A program made the translations under genes and the position numbers. Of a stretch of 64,000 nucleotides of DNA, positions 1-9,475 are shown in pieces (the stretch's first letter is position 1; every line of letters begins with the position of its first letter). The notes beneath the pieces were generated by a model. It did not search any database. It saw only the letters and a list, made by a program, of their open reading frames with translations, and was not told the DNA's origin. Source of the DNA: Leptolyngbyaceae cyanobacterium clean351 (lineage in GTDB: Bacteria; Cyanobacteriota; Cyanobacteriia; DAIDHW01). Location: positions 124,001-188,000 of the forward strand of contig DAIDHW010000002.1 in assembly GCA_027451865.1 (NCBI GenBank), in the 5' to 3' direction.

Positions 1-1
1 G

Positions 2-265
2 GAACGGCAACGCTGGCAACAAGTTAGCCCCCCCGATCGCTCCCTCTGGCTCCTCGCCCAGATCGCCGCTAAGGATGCCCTGCGCCAATTTGCCCGGGAC
101 TACTTGTATCTAGATCTAGCCCCCGTTGACCTAGAGCTTACCCCCGGGGAGGGGGGAGAGGTACTATGCTCCTGCCCGGAACTGGCCTTGGTTTCCCCCT
201 TCCCCCGGGTATTCATCCATACCGCAGAGGACGGGGTGTGGGCAATTCTGAACCTCCTGGGGTAG
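2..265 (+). CDS. C-terminal fragment, phosphopantetheinyl-transferase-like domain (partial at left edge)
   Basis: An open frame enters from the left edge and ends at TAG 263-265, leaving 87 residues. The segment WLLAQIAAKDALRQ resembles the 'WLLGRIAAKDAVR' helix of the 4'-phosphopantetheinyl-transferase-like domains found at the C-terminus of some polyketide or fatty-acid synthase proteins, which would load phosphopantetheine onto carrier proteins. The motif is what I see; the family call is inference from that one helix. The start and most of the gene lie outside the window, so the full protein could be a stand-alone transferase or a large synthase. A noncoding stretch follows. Confidence 0.4.
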   Translation, partial: ERQRWQQVSPPDRSLWLLAQIAAKDALRQFARDYLYLDLAPVDLELTPGEGGEVLCSCPELALVSPFPRVFIHTAEDGVWAILNLLG

Positions 266-713
266 GAACTTGGGTAGGTAGACAGACTGGCCAGGTATTT
301 ACACTACTATATCCAATGTAGTTTAAATATATTAAATAGTACTTGGTAAACGCTATTTTGACATCAAGTAATAAGTACATTTAAACTAAATACTATAACA
401 AATAGTATGTTAGATAGCTTAGAGAGTCATCCTAAGACCGTAGCCCACGCCAGGGCGCCAAAGTAAACCAGTGCCCTGCAACCCATCTCAACCCCTGCCG
501 TCCTCAAGTCCAAGGTAAGCCTTAAACCAGCGCAGGCGTACTTACTCACCTTTCCAGTCCAGCCAGAAAGCAACCCGCCTCTACTGGAGGTCCTGCCCCA
601 CCGCTCAAGGGGCCCTCGCCACCTTTACCCATCAAAACGAGTCAACCGCTCGGCATCGGGGAGTGTCAAGCTGCACCCGGGCAGGGGGGCTCACCACCTG
701 AGGGTTGAGGGCA
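266..713. other. Noncoding stretch with AT-rich island
   Basis: About 450 bases without a credible gene. Positions 300-410 are markedly AT-rich compared with the rest of the window and contain repeated TAAATA/ATAGTA-like words, possibly a promoter or terminator zone or old insertion junction. The remainder is GC-rich with no recognisable RNA or terminator. Confidence 0.4.
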
Positions 714-3700
714 TCACTCCCGGCGCCCATTCTCTGCTAGCAACCGCGCCAACACCGCAAACCTCACCTCATCGCGCCACCGTTACCGACGCTTAACCTT
801 GCCTCCACTCTCCTCCCCGTCAGTGTTCTGTTCCCCATACTCCGGGTAAAAGTCACAGGCCGTATCCAAATCCCCCCCCCGTAAGCCTGCAATACCACCT
901 GGTCCAGCTGCCCTTGGAGCACCCTCAACCTCTCCACGTCCCCATCACGCTGACCCCAATCATGGAAACGGTTGTAAACCTTAGTCATGCCCTCATTTTT
1001 CTTCACCATCATCTAGGCCCGGTGTTGGTAGTACTCCTCCCCGATTATCCCTAGGGCTGCTTTGGCTTCCGGGGTGAGATTGGTGGGGAAGGGGAAGGTT
1101 TGAAAGCAGTCTGTAGGGGAACATCTCAAGTTATTCTTCATACTCGAACTAAAAAACCAGGCCCAGACTTCGTGAATCCGAGACTGTAAGATAGCAAAGT
1201 CTTAGTAGGACGCTAGAGGCAAAACAACGAGGGGTTTCTGCCTAGGCCATATTGCTCGGCAAAAAGGTGCAGGCCACATAGCTAGTGAATCAGTAAATGG
1301 CTAATACCCGTTCACAATTTTCCACGGACTTGAAGAGAGCGGGTGTATATCTCCCCCACAGCCACCAATGCTTCTTCCGTTGCATGCCGTCGGAATTATC
1401 CTTCAATTTCTCCCGCTCCGGCCTCACCCTCTTCTCCACAATCCCCATCAAGTCAGGCCAAGCCCGAGCTTGCTGTTCACTCATTTGGCCGAAGCGGGGG
1501 TCTTTAGCGAGGAGACGCTGCATCTACGCGATGGAGGTGGCAGCGGGATTGGTGTCATCAAAGGTGAAGCCCATCCCCAGCACCATGCTTCCCTGAAAGC
1601 TCTTCCCTTCATTGGCCCTTAAGGGTTTGGGGTCTGTGTGGCCCCCAGCGTGAAACAGGAAGGCGGGTCTACTGGTTGCCCGTCAAGGTAGCGAACCGGC
1701 GGCACTTCCCCGCCGGGACTGGGTTTGAGTATGTGGACCACGCTCACCACCACCGCTGCCTTGCCTGGCCAGGGCAAGCGTTTCAGGGCCCGGTATATCA
1801 CTCCCCCCTGTTCACAAATCCATTTCAGGCCAGTATTGCGGGTATCCCCTTGGTTGATGGTGTTCGTGGCAATCAAGCCTAGGGTACCGCCAGGCTGCAG
1901 GAGGTCCTAGGCGCAGCGGAAAAAATAGGCCGACAGGTCGGCATTGCCGTGGGATTGTGGGTACTGCTGCTTTAGGTAGAGCAAATAATCATCCCCGTTG
2001 GCATCAATGATGGTGTTTTTGCCGCCGAAGGGGGGGGTCCCCACCACCACATCAAACCCCGGAGTCTCTCCAGAAAACACCTCCGGGAACTTCCAGTCCC
2101 AATGGAAGAAGGGCGGCAGCCCCGGGGGAGTGGCGGTGGGTGAGGGCATTTAAGGCGAGGGCAGCGGCGGTTTGCAGGTCTTCCTTGCGGGCTTTGGCGC
2201 TTTTTTCCACTAAGAGGGCCCGGCTAAATTCCCTGCGCAGCTGCCGCAGCACCCCTAGGCCGCTCTCCGTATCCTTGTAAAGTTGCTCCTGTTGTTCCTG
2301 TTTGGTGTCCTCGGTCCCCTGGAGGGTCAGCCGTTCCGCCTCCACCTGGGCTAGGAGGGGGAGGTTTCCTGGGCTGGGCTTGGTTCTACCACCGAGAACT
2401 ACTCCCCCATCAGGGAGTCTCCCTGCTTTAGGCAGTGGTCCAGGAGGGTAAAGGGCTGGTCCGCCGCCATGGTCGCCAACCACAAGGAAATCTTCGCCAG
2501 GTTCACTGCGAAGGGGTTCTTATCCACTCTGTACAGACAGCGCTGGGTCACCTCCCGCATGATCCCCCGCAGGCGGTTTTCCTCCGCCTGGGCTTCTAGC
2601 ACCGTCCCCGAGTGTTGGCGCTAGGCCCACTCAAACTCCCGCCGCTCGGGGGCTGCCTGGGCCAGTTGCCGGCAGGCCTCCACTAAAAATGCCCCTGACC
2701 CCATGGCCGGGTCAGAGACCTTGAGGCTGAGGATCTGCTCTAGGGTAGGTCCCGCGCCGCCAGTCTCCCGAGCCAGACGCTGGGGCACCGGCTCCAGGCA
2801 GGCACGCACGATGGGTTCGGTGAGGGTACAGGGGGTGTAGTGACTGCCACTCTGGCTCCGTTCGGGGCCTGGCTTGAGGTAGTAGGCCCCGGGGGGGATG
2901 AAGGGGCGGGTATACTCCAACAGGCGTGGCTCTAGGGCTTCGCGCAGCTGTTCTAGGGTCTGGGTCCCCTTGATGCGCTCTAGCACCTTGCCGGATGCGG
3001 TGCCCCGGCTTGCTCCTTGAGGAACTTGGCCCGGTTAGGGGAGTGTAGGAGGTCTGCCAATTCTACTACCACCGCCTGGGACCTCAGGCCCACCGCCATC
3101 CCCCGGGCCCGCTCTACCACGAACCCCATCAGGTTCTCGTACACCGCCCCAATATCCTCCACGTCCAGGGTCCGGTAGGAAAGACGCTCCCCCTTCGGGA
3201 CCATTAGGTAGCACAGCACCCTCAGCAACACTCCATTACTGACCCGGGGGATCTGGTCGAGGAAGGGATAATCGGTAAACCGGCAGCCCGCCGGCTGCCC
3301 CTCCAAGAAGGGAAACTGGTCCGGGTCAAGGAGAACTCCGTGGCGGGCTGGCAGCCCTGTTCCCCCCTCGTAGATCCACCGCCAGGCAAACAGCAGCCGG
3401 CACCAAGCTCCGTAGCGGTGCTCCATGGTGTATGGGGTCTGGTCCGCCACCGCCTGGAGCTGCTCAAACAAAGACGTCACCCCGCAGTTGTCGGCGTAGA
3501 CCTCCTGGGGCGTGAGGGAGGGGGACTGGTCCGGGCCAGCAAGGTCATCCTCCTCACTCCCAGTCGTGGTCGGAGTGAGGTCAGGTTGGTCACCACTACG
3601 ACCCCCATTAGCCTCCTCCGGGGGGACAGGCTGCCCCTTAAAGACCAACCCCCGGTCCTCCGCGTACAGCATGAACACCAGACGAGCACCGTCACCAGGC

Positions 3701-4340
3701 GGGCATACAGCTCCTGGGGGCCTACTCCCGCCTGGTTGGGGAAACCCAGCAACAGCACCCACAACCCCCCGCCCCATCACCTCACACAGCCCCTGGACCG
3801 GAAACGTTAGATGGCCTACTAGCTCTAGGGGCGGGGCGTACACTAGGCGGATACCCTAGCCATTCACTAGCAGCCCTAGGGTGACCTTGGTCTCCCGCAG
3901 TAGGTGCTCAAACTTAGTTGTAGGCGAAGCTCGCCAGCCCTTTGTGCGCAAATCCCGCCGGTCCAGGTCCGTATTCGCCGGCAGCACCTGCACCAGCATC
4001 AACCAGGGCCCCGGCTCCCCCGGTCCCGGCGCTACCGCCCAGGTGGGGACTAATTCTTCCTCGTACTCCAGGCACCACACCCGCAACTGGGCTGGTGGCG
4101 GCTGGAGGTCTTCTTCTGCCCAGCCCAGGATATCCACTACAAACCGGCCAAAGTCACCGATACATGCGGCTTGGTCTCGGGTCTGCAGGGGCGCTGCCGG
4201 TCGCCCGCCGGAGTTAGCCGGGGAGGCTAGCCACTCAATTAACCGCTGCTGCTGAGGGCCGGCGGACAAACCACGATCCCCACCGGCTGCAGCATCCCTA
4301 GCCACTCCTGATGCCACCCCCGTGCCCAGTCGAACCCCAT
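714..4340 (-). pseudogene. Type IIG / Eco57I-like restriction-modification enzyme, multiply frameshifted
   Basis: Successive fragments on the minus strand, in alternating frames, line up end to end with the large single-chain DNA methyltransferase/endonucleases that modify and cleave DNA. In order: a start at 4340 (MGFDWARGWHQEWLGMLQ); a 'FMLYAEDRGL' segment near 3.65 kb; methyltransferase motif I (VSDPAMGSGAFLVEA) near 2.7 kb; '[19 protein letters not shown]' near 2.5 kb; motif IV as GTPPFGG near 2.05 kb (usually NPPF, so the catalytic Asn is Thr); 'IATNTINQGDTR' near 1.85 kb; 'NEGMTKVYNRFHD' near 0.97 kb; and the tail 'RWRDEV..AVLARLLAENG' ending at 714. There are several frameshifts, one near a C run around 870-880, and in-frame stops such as the TAG just upstream of 1012. 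The gene is dead. I see no intact partner or specificity gene. Confidence 0.85.
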
Positions 4341-4382
4341 AGACCTGTGTGCATAGTTACTAGAGGTGATGGTAGCATAGAG

Positions 4383-4943
4383 TTAGGGGGCCGTGCTCCG
4401 GCGCTTGTCCTTAACCTTCACAAGGCGCGGCTGCAGGTCCTGGCGACCGTTGCGCACCTGGTTGATCATTTGGGTCAGGCGTAGTTCCATCTCCTCGAGC
4501 ACTCGGTCAGCGTACAGGTTAGCATCTTGGTACAATTGCTCGCATTCCTCGAGGGTTTGGCGCTTCTTCTCTTCGATCAGTTGGTAGGTTTGTTGCTGGA
4601 TGCGCTCCATTTCCGCGAGCACCTGGGCCTGGGCAGCGGCGCACTCCTGATTGACCTGCTGGCGGATCTGTTGGGCTTCCCGCTGGGCCTGCTGGATGAT
4701 CCCCGATTCGTCGAGGATCTGGGCGGCCCGCTGCTGCGCCTGGCTGAGCATGTTGTTTACCTGGGCGTCTGCTTGGCGCAGCATTTCACTTTTGCGCCGC
4801 AAGATATCCTCCGCTGCCTGAATTGATTGAGGCAAAACCTTGCGGATCTGGTCTAGTTGGTCTAAGACGTGATCCTCATCAATCAGGGTGCGATTGCTAA
4901 AGGGGATACTCGGGCTCTCGAGAATCATCTCCTCCAGCCTCAT
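4383..4943 (-). CDS. Conserved cyanobacterial coiled-coil protein (ATP-synthase-B/DivIVA-like)
   Basis: The product is about 186 residues, dominated by a Gln/Glu/Ala-rich helix with heptad character between roughly residues 35 and 150 and a basic C-terminus. Proteins of this kind sit next to coaD in many cyanobacteria and are annotated as 'ATP synthase F0 subunit B-like' or DivIVA-domain proteins; the function is unknown. I chose the ATG at 4943 because it has CAGGAG four bases upstream and begins at the conserved 'MRLEEMILESPSIP' segment. The frame also opens further upstream (to 5033), but that would overlap the end of coaD. With this start the gap to coaD is 41 bases, consistent with a two-gene operon. 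Confidence 0.8.
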   Translation of the reverse strand: MRLEEMILESPSIPFSNRTLIDEDHVLDQLDQIRKVLPQSIQAAEDILRRKSEMLRQADAQVNNMLSQAQQRAAQILDESGIIQQAQREAQQIRQQVNQECAAAQAQVLAEMERIQQQTYQLIEEKKRQTLEECEQLYQDANLYADRVLEEMELRLTQMINQVRNGRQDLQPRLVKVKDKRRSTAP

Positions 4944-4984
4944 GAGCTCCTGGGTGACCTCAAGGTCATCCTGGTCAACTCTCT

Positions 4985-5494
4985 CTATTGCACTGACTCC
5001 GTTTTGGTTGGTGGGAAGGTTTTGCCGTAGCATTTGTGAATATCCAAAGCGACGTGGGGGGGTACAAGGTGATGAATGGGGCCGCCAAAGGAAGCGATCT
5101 CCTTAACCAAACTGCTGCTAAGAAAGCTGTACTCCGTTGAGGTAACCAGGAAAACGGTTTCGAGTTCTCCAGCGAGGGTGGCGTTTACGTGGGCCATCTG
5201 CAACTCCTTTTCAAAGTCCGACAGCACCCGCAAACCCCGCAGCACTACTCCAGCCTTCATCTGCCGAGCGTAGTCTACTGTTAGCCCTTCGAAACTATCC
5301 ACCTTGGCATTAGCCAGGTGACTAATGGAGGGGCGGATTTGGCCTAGGCGCTGTTCAACCGAGAACAGGGGGCTCTTGCTGCGATTGGGTAACACCACCA
5401 CAATCACCAACTCAAATAGTCGGCAGCCCCTTTCAATAATGTCCAGGTGCCCAAGGGTAATCGGGTCGAAACTGCCAGGATATAGAGCGATCAA
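4985..5494 (-). CDS. coaD: Phosphopantetheine adenylyltransferase
   Basis: Fourth step of coenzyme A synthesis: transfers AMP from ATP to 4'-phosphopantetheine. The N-terminal nucleotidyltransferase signature [19 protein letters not shown], with the TxGH motif, is complete, as are '[17 protein letters not shown]' and the C-terminal '[13 protein letters not shown]'. I place the start at TTG 5494 because CoaD normally begins M-I-A-x-YPGSFDP and GGGGTGG lies just upstream; an ATG at 5521 in the same frame would add nine residues not usual for the family. About 169 residues, the normal length. It is followed by the coiled-coil gene in the same direction. Confidence 0.95.
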   Translation of the reverse strand: MIALYPGSFDPITLGHLDIIERGCRLFELVIVVVLPNRSKSPLFSVEQRLGQIRPSISHLANAKVDSFEGLTVDYARQMKAGVVLRGLRVLSDFEKELQMAHVNATLAGELETVFLVTSTEYSFLSSSLVKEIASFGGPIHHLVPPHVALDIHKCYGKTFPPTKTESVQ

Positions 5495-5581
5495 CAGCGC
5501 CACCCCAGACCGGTAAACCAACAGGGGAAATAATGAGCTGATTGTGACATATTCTCAGCCAGCTGCACTTGGTTTATCTCC

Positions 5582-5629
5582 TTTTCCTAGCACAGTAGTT
5601 AGTCTTTTTCCTAGCACAGTAGTTAGTCT
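5582..5629. repeat. 24-bp tandem direct repeat, two copies
   Basis: The unit TTTTCCTAGCACAGTAGTTA followed by GTCT occurs twice in immediate succession (5582-5605 and 5606-5629) with no mismatch. It lies between divergent genes, upstream of coaD and of the small gene at 5786. It may be a binding-site pair or simple slippage; nothing in the sequence decides this. Confidence 0.9.
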
Positions 5630-5785
5630 TTGCCCATGGGGGTGGAGGTTGGTTAGGTTGTAGGGCCATGGCTCCTAGGTCAGGTTTTGTAAATTTGGGG
5701 CTCTAAACCCTCCCCTGATCCCAATTTTTTGTAAAAATAGATACAGAAAAAACTTTGGTAACTGCCAATTTATCCCTCTTTCCCC

Positions 5786-5971
5786 GTGCTCTCCCCCCTG
5801 TTAGCTGCTGCGACTGCCCTGCCTTCCCCCGAGGCCACCTGGGTGACCCTGGTCCACCCGGGGGCTAGCGGCGATGAGGCTTTGCTCCTGTGCCAGGAAT
5901 CCCCCCAACTCTGGGTGGCTTGGACCCCTGACCGGGGGGAAGTACGCCTAGGACGAGGGGACTTTATCTAG
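5786..5971 (+). CDS. Small conserved cyanobacterial protein of unknown function
   Basis: A 61-residue product from a GTG start. The block 'LCQESPQLWVAWTPDRGEVRL' is of the type I know from short cyanobacterial hypothetical proteins (E/W-V-AWIPD-GE pattern), which is why I accept this very short frame. No signal peptide, membrane segment or metal site is visible. An AT-rich stretch with poly-A around 5735-5755 lies upstream and may carry the promoter. A spurious reading frame remains possible. Confidence 0.5.
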   Translation: MLSPLLAAATALPSPEATWVTLVHPGASGDEALLLCQESPQLWVAWTPDRGEVRLGRGDFI

Positions 5972-6033
5972 GGCGGCCAATTGCCACTACTGATTTTCCG
6001 ATAATTTTCAGATTTCCCTACCCGCAGGGTGCC

Positions 6034-6327
6034 ATGAACTTCAGAATCGCAGCGGACCCACAACCGGCAGTTGACCTTAACTTGTCGGTAGACTGGACAG
6101 AACTTTTTGAATATGCTCCTGGTTCCCTAGTGGAGCTAAGGGCCTTTCCCGGTACCCTTGATACCATTGCCTTCTACGACACGATGACGGTTCCTCCGGT
6201 GTGGCTTACCCACGACCCCCAGCCCCGCTATCCCCACGAGCTAAGGATCCTCGTCCGGCAAGATGACCGGGTGTGCACCCTGAATCACCGCCTGCCTAAT
6301 CCCAGTCAGGACTTAACCGCCTCTTAA
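6034..6327 (+). CDS. Hypothetical protein, 97 residues
   Basis: Starts at ATG 6034, 62 bases after the preceding small gene and in the same direction. The composition is that of a soluble acidic protein with a Tyr/Pro/Trp-rich middle (PPVWLTHDPQPRYPHEL) and an even distribution of charged residues, so it looks like a real folded protein. I do not recognise the family. There are no cysteine clusters, membrane segments or signal peptide. The next gene starts 57 bases downstream. Confidence 0.6.
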   Translation: MNFRIAADPQPAVDLNLSVDWTELFEYAPGSLVELRAFPGTLDTIAFYDTMTVPPVWLTHDPQPRYPHELRILVRQDDRVCTLNHRLPNPSQDLTAS

Positions 6328-6384
6328 ACTCCCCTTAAAACCAGACGCCAACCCCAACCCCTACAATCTGGGTGAGGTTTCGAG

Positions 6385-6951
6385 GTGGCCGCTGTGGGCA
6401 TTATAGATCAATTATACTATAACAATAAGGGAGTGCAGATCACTGTCCGAGAGCTGACCATTGATGAGGCTGTCTGTCCTCTCCCGAGGGTTGAGACGGC
6501 CTTGGTGCGGGTAGAGAACCCAGAGCGCCTCAAGCCAATCCTCTGTATCGTCAGCGGTATTCTCCTTGCCCCCTTGATCGTCGGTCTGGTTTTGATTTGG
6601 GTTGGCTGGAGTTGGTGGCGTCGCCAGGAGCCGGTTTACTGGTTTGTAGTCAAAACCAAGGAGGGCAAAACCCTAGAGAAGCGCTCCCGCAGCCGGGAGG
6701 CCATCGAAGCTATGGTAGCAGCCCTCGAGGCGGCTCTTCACCAGCAGGGGGTACTCGCAGCCCTAGCCCAGGTGGTGCGGGAGCAGCGGGGGACCGTGAC
6801 TTTGAACGATGTGTGTACGGGCACCGGTCTGAGCGTCAATCAGGCTAAGGATCTTTTAGACCAGATGGTGGAGGAGGGCCGGGCTAGCGCCTATGCTGAC
6901 CCCCGGGTTCCCTCCCTGCGGCTGTACGAGTTTAAGCCCGACCGCGGCTAG
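6385..6951 (+). CDS. DUF6232-like membrane protein with C-terminal winged-helix-like segment
   Basis: A 188-residue product from GTG 6385, preceded by a possible TACAAT -10 element at 6362. Residues about 1-45 form a beta-rich segment (LYYNNKGVQITVRELTI); a hydrophobic pair of helices at about 50-75 ends in GWSWWRRQEPVYW; then comes a soluble alpha/beta part. The last 70 residues (RGTVTLNDVCTGTGLSVNQA) read like a small helix-turn-helix or winged-helix fold. The N-terminal half resembles DUF6232; the role is unknown. It is convergent with the DUF2996 gene, which ends two bases beyond its stop. Confidence 0.7.
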   Translation: MAAVGIIDQLYYNNKGVQITVRELTIDEAVCPLPRVETALVRVENPERLKPILCIVSGILLAPLIVGLVLIWVGWSWWRRQEPVYWFVVKTKEGKTLEKRSRSREAIEAMVAALEAALHQQGVLAALAQVVREQRGTVTLNDVCTGTGLSVNQAKDLLDQMVEEGRASAYADPRVPSLRLYEFKPDRG

Positions 6952-6953
6952 GC

Positions 6954-7361
6954 TCAGTTACCGTTGAACCACTTTTGGCCGTTGAGCCGTTGCATCACCC
7001 CGAACACCATCAGGTCTAGGGTGATTTTACGCTCGTCAATCAAAAAGGGCTCAAGGGTGTTGACACCCATGCCTAGGTGTTGGCAGGAAAAAGCCCGGCG
7101 GCCCTGGAGGTCCCGGTCTGGAAAGTAGAGGTTAAATTGCCAGGATGCCCAGGTACCGACCACCTGGGGACAGGGGACCGAGGAGCCCAGAACTGGCCGG
7201 TCTACCAAGGTTAGGGTCAGGTCTGATATCCCGCGGTGGTTAAAGGCAGCCTTGAGAGCGGGGAAGAAGTCTTGCTCAAGGAACTCCCCAAAGGGCTTAT
7301 CTTCCCGGGCAGGAGCCTTTTCCTTCTTCGGTTTAACGGTGGGCGGGGTTTCTTCTACCAT
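6954..7361 (-). CDS. DUF2996 family protein
   Basis: A 135-residue protein with a Lys/Pro-rich disordered N-terminus (about 1-22) and a conserved domain containing 'FGEFLEQDFFPALKAAF', 'WQFNLYFPDRDLQGRRAFSC', 'LEPFLIDERKITLDLMVFGV' and 'QRLNGQKWF'. These are the hallmarks of cyanobacterial/plastid DUF2996; the family has been linked to photosystem assembly work in plants but the biochemical activity is not settled. It is transcribed toward the upstream membrane-protein gene and divergently from comF, with about 70 bases between the starts. Confidence 0.9.
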   Translation of the reverse strand: MVEETPPTVKPKKEKAPAREDKPFGEFLEQDFFPALKAAFNHRGISDLTLTLVDRPVLGSSVPCPQVVGTWASWQFNLYFPDRDLQGRRAFSCQHLGMGVNTLEPFLIDERKITLDLMVFGVMQRLNGQKWFNGN

Positions 7362-7431
7362 GGGGGGGTGGGGATTTACTGCTCATTATTCTAATTCCTG
7401 GCCGCCATTTTTTCCATTGCCCTCGGCGCCG

Positions 7432-8067
7432 ATGAATACCCAAAAAGACCCTAAGGTTACAGGGATACCCCGCGGACAGCCCCTAGAAACCGGTGAGCTG
7501 AAGGACCAGTTGCGCACCTGTCGCCTCAGGGACCCCCTGCGCCTGTGGCATCCTCCCCTACCTGTCTACTCCTGGGGAGTTTATGGGGGGGCCCTGCGCG
7601 CCATGATTGCCACTTTCAAGTACGAGGGCCGGCGGGAGTGGGCGGCGCCCCTGGGGTTGGCCATGGGGCAAGCCTGGCAGCAGCTTAGGCCCCTCAGGGG
7701 TCCCCTAGTGGTGGTCCCCATCCCCCTCCACCCTAGTCGGCTGCGCCAGCGGGGCTTTAACCAGGCGGAATTGTTGGCCGGTTACTTCTGTCGGGTCACG
7801 GGCCTAGGCCTGCAACCCCAGGGGCTAGTACGGGTCCGGCCCACCCTACCCCAATGTCATCTTTGTGCCCCCGAGCGCCAGGAGAATCTGGCCGGGGCCT
7901 TTACCCCCGGGGAGCGACTCTGGTTCCCCCGAGTACTGCTCCTTGATGACATTTACACTACCGGGGCTACCGTGCGGGCGGCGGCGGCCACCCTAAAGCT
8001 CCAGGGTATCCAGGTAGAGGGGGTGGCTACCCTGGCCCAGGTAGTCCCGGAATTAACTTATGGATGA
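7432..8067 (+). CDS. comF: ComF-family phosphoribosyltransferase-like protein, zinc ribbon missing
   Basis: A type-I phosphoribosyltransferase fold related to the competence protein ComF, which takes part in DNA uptake or processing in naturally transformable bacteria. The PRPP-binding loop is clear (VLLLDDIYTTGATV, about residue 170), as are 'PIPLHPSRLRQRGFNQAELL' and 'WGVYGGALRAMIATFKYEG'. ComF normally starts with a four-cysteine zinc ribbon; here the ATG at 7432 leads into a short N-terminus with one cysteine near the domain boundary, and no CxxC pair appears upstream in frame. The ribbon therefore looks lost. The gene overlaps the next one by eight bases. Confidence 0.85.
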   Translation: MNTQKDPKVTGIPRGQPLETGELKDQLRTCRLRDPLRLWHPPLPVYSWGVYGGALRAMIATFKYEGRREWAAPLGLAMGQAWQQLRPLRGPLVVVPIPLHPSRLRQRGFNQAELLAGYFCRVTGLGLQPQGLVRVRPTLPQCHLCAPERQENLAGAFTPGERLWFPRVLLLDDIYTTGATVRAAAATLKLQGIQVEGVATLAQVVPELTYG

Positions 8068-8986
8068 GCCCTTACCCCCCCTGCGGGTCACCCAGGCGGG
8101 CCGTTTGGACGTCTACCTTGCCCGACAACTCCCCGCCCTGTCCCGCTCCCAACTGCAAAAGCTGATCGCTGCCGGTCACGTGCGCCTTAACAGTCAGGTT
8201 TGCCAAACTAAGAAAACTCCTGTCCACCCCGGGGATACCCTGGAGGTCTGGGTACCCCCGGCAGCCCCCCTTGAGGCAATCCCCCAGCCCCTCCCCCTCC
8301 ACATCCTCTATGAGGATGAACTGTTGCTAGTAGTCAATAAGCCAGCCGGCCTGGTAGTGCATCCCGCCCCGGGCCACTGGGACGGTACCCTCGTGAATGC
8401 CCTGCTAGCCCACTGTGACCACCTACCGGGTATTGGCGGCCGGCAGCGGCCAGGCATCGTCCATCGCCTTGATAAAGACACTAGCGGTGCCCTAGTGGTG
8501 GCTAAGACTGACTTTGCCCAGGCCCACCTCCAAGCCCAACTCCAGGCTAAAACCGCCCGCCGGGAGTACCTAGGGGTGGTCCACGGCACCTTCAGTCCCC
8601 CCCAGGGCACCATCGATCTCCCCCTTGGCCGTCATCCCCTCCACCGCCAGAGGATGGCAGTCCTGCCCGAGAGGGGGCGGTCAGCGGTTACCCATTGGCA
8701 GGTCCAGGAGCACCTAGGCAACTATTCCCTAGTCAGCTTTCGCCTCGAGACTGGCCGGACCCACCAGATCCGGGTCCACAGTGCCCACCTAGGACATCCC
8801 CTGGTAGGGGACCCCCTCTACGGTCCCGGACGGCCCCTAGGGGTCAACCTCACCGGACAAGTACTCCACGCCTGGCAACTGGAATTCATCCACCCGGGGC
8901 ATGGGGAACTGGTGCGCTTTGTCGCCCCCTGCCCCCAGGAATTCGTCACCCTGTTGGCGGTCCTGCGCCAGCGCCAGAAATCCTAA
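8060..8986 (+). CDS. RluA/RluD-family pseudouridine synthase
   Basis: Converts specific uridines in ribosomal or transfer RNA to pseudouridine. An N-terminal S4 RNA-binding domain (about 5-70, 'RLDVYLARQLPALSRSQLQKLI') is followed by the catalytic domain with the RluA-family signature HRLDKDTSGALVVAK (catalytic Asp near residue 138) and the C-terminal 'GRTHQIRVHSAHLGHPLVGD'. Length is 308 residues, usual for RluD-like enzymes. The exact target cannot be assigned, so I give no symbol. Its start lies eight bases inside comF, indicating translational coupling. Confidence 0.93.
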   Translation: MDEPLPPLRVTQAGRLDVYLARQLPALSRSQLQKLIAAGHVRLNSQVCQTKKTPVHPGDTLEVWVPPAAPLEAIPQPLPLHILYEDELLLVVNKPAGLVVHPAPGHWDGTLVNALLAHCDHLPGIGGRQRPGIVHRLDKDTSGALVVAKTDFAQAHLQAQLQAKTARREYLGVVHGTFSPPQGTIDLPLGRHPLHRQRMAVLPERGRSAVTHWQVQEHLGNYSLVSFRLETGRTHQIRVHSAHLGHPLVGDPLYGPGRPLGVNLTGQVLHAWQLEFIHPGHGELVRFVAPCPQEFVTLLAVLRQRQKS

Positions 8987-9475
8987 GTGTCAGCAGGGCC
9001 ATAGTCTGTTACAGAAATTAATATTCTTGGCCAACTATCCCCCCTCCGACTAGGTCTGGCCCCCCGCTTACCTTCCTAGCTAAGGCGCAATACTTAGGTA
9101 TAAATGCTTGCTAGTTTTCCTCCACCCCTCGGTCGGGTCCAATACTTATTCCCCAAAACCTAGAAACCTTGATGCGTATGAAACAGGGGAATTTTTTCAA
9201 CCTATTTGATTTAACGAAATAATTTGTAATAAAAGTGGTCCGCAGTGCTGGTGTATAAAGGGTAACTGAAGGGCAAGTGGACGGTCGCGGTCAGTTATCT
9301 GCTTAGTCCGCCCTAGCCTCTCGCTTTCTCATAAGCTCTTGGCCCCTTTCTCAGACTTCCCCAGCAAGGGTGGCTGATGAGGAAGGACGCCTAAAGGGCA
9401 GGGACCATTGAGGTAGCCTCACTCAGGTGCCCGAGGCCAAAACCAGTGATTAAAAAACAGTAGGAGAAAAGTTCC
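8987..9475 (+). promoter_or_regulatory. Leader and promoter region of the phycocyanin operon
   Basis: About 490 bases with no gene, then cpcB. An AT-rich block at 9185-9232 (TTTGATTTAACGAAATAATT and TAATAAAA) and a TATAAAG at about 9254 are plausible core promoter elements; the downstream 200 bases would be a long untranslated leader, as is common for cpc operons. AGGAG lies 9-10 bases upstream of the cpcB ATG. I could not fix the transcription start. No recognisable riboswitch or terminator was found. Confidence 0.5.

Noticed and set aside
2052-2483. 143-residue minus-strand frame as an independent gene
   Set aside because: Its middle matches the spacer helix of the decayed restriction enzyme; flanking parts are out-of-frame translation of the same gene.
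3340-3810. 156-residue plus-strand frame
   Set aside because: Antisense to the restriction-modification pseudogene and of low-complexity composition.
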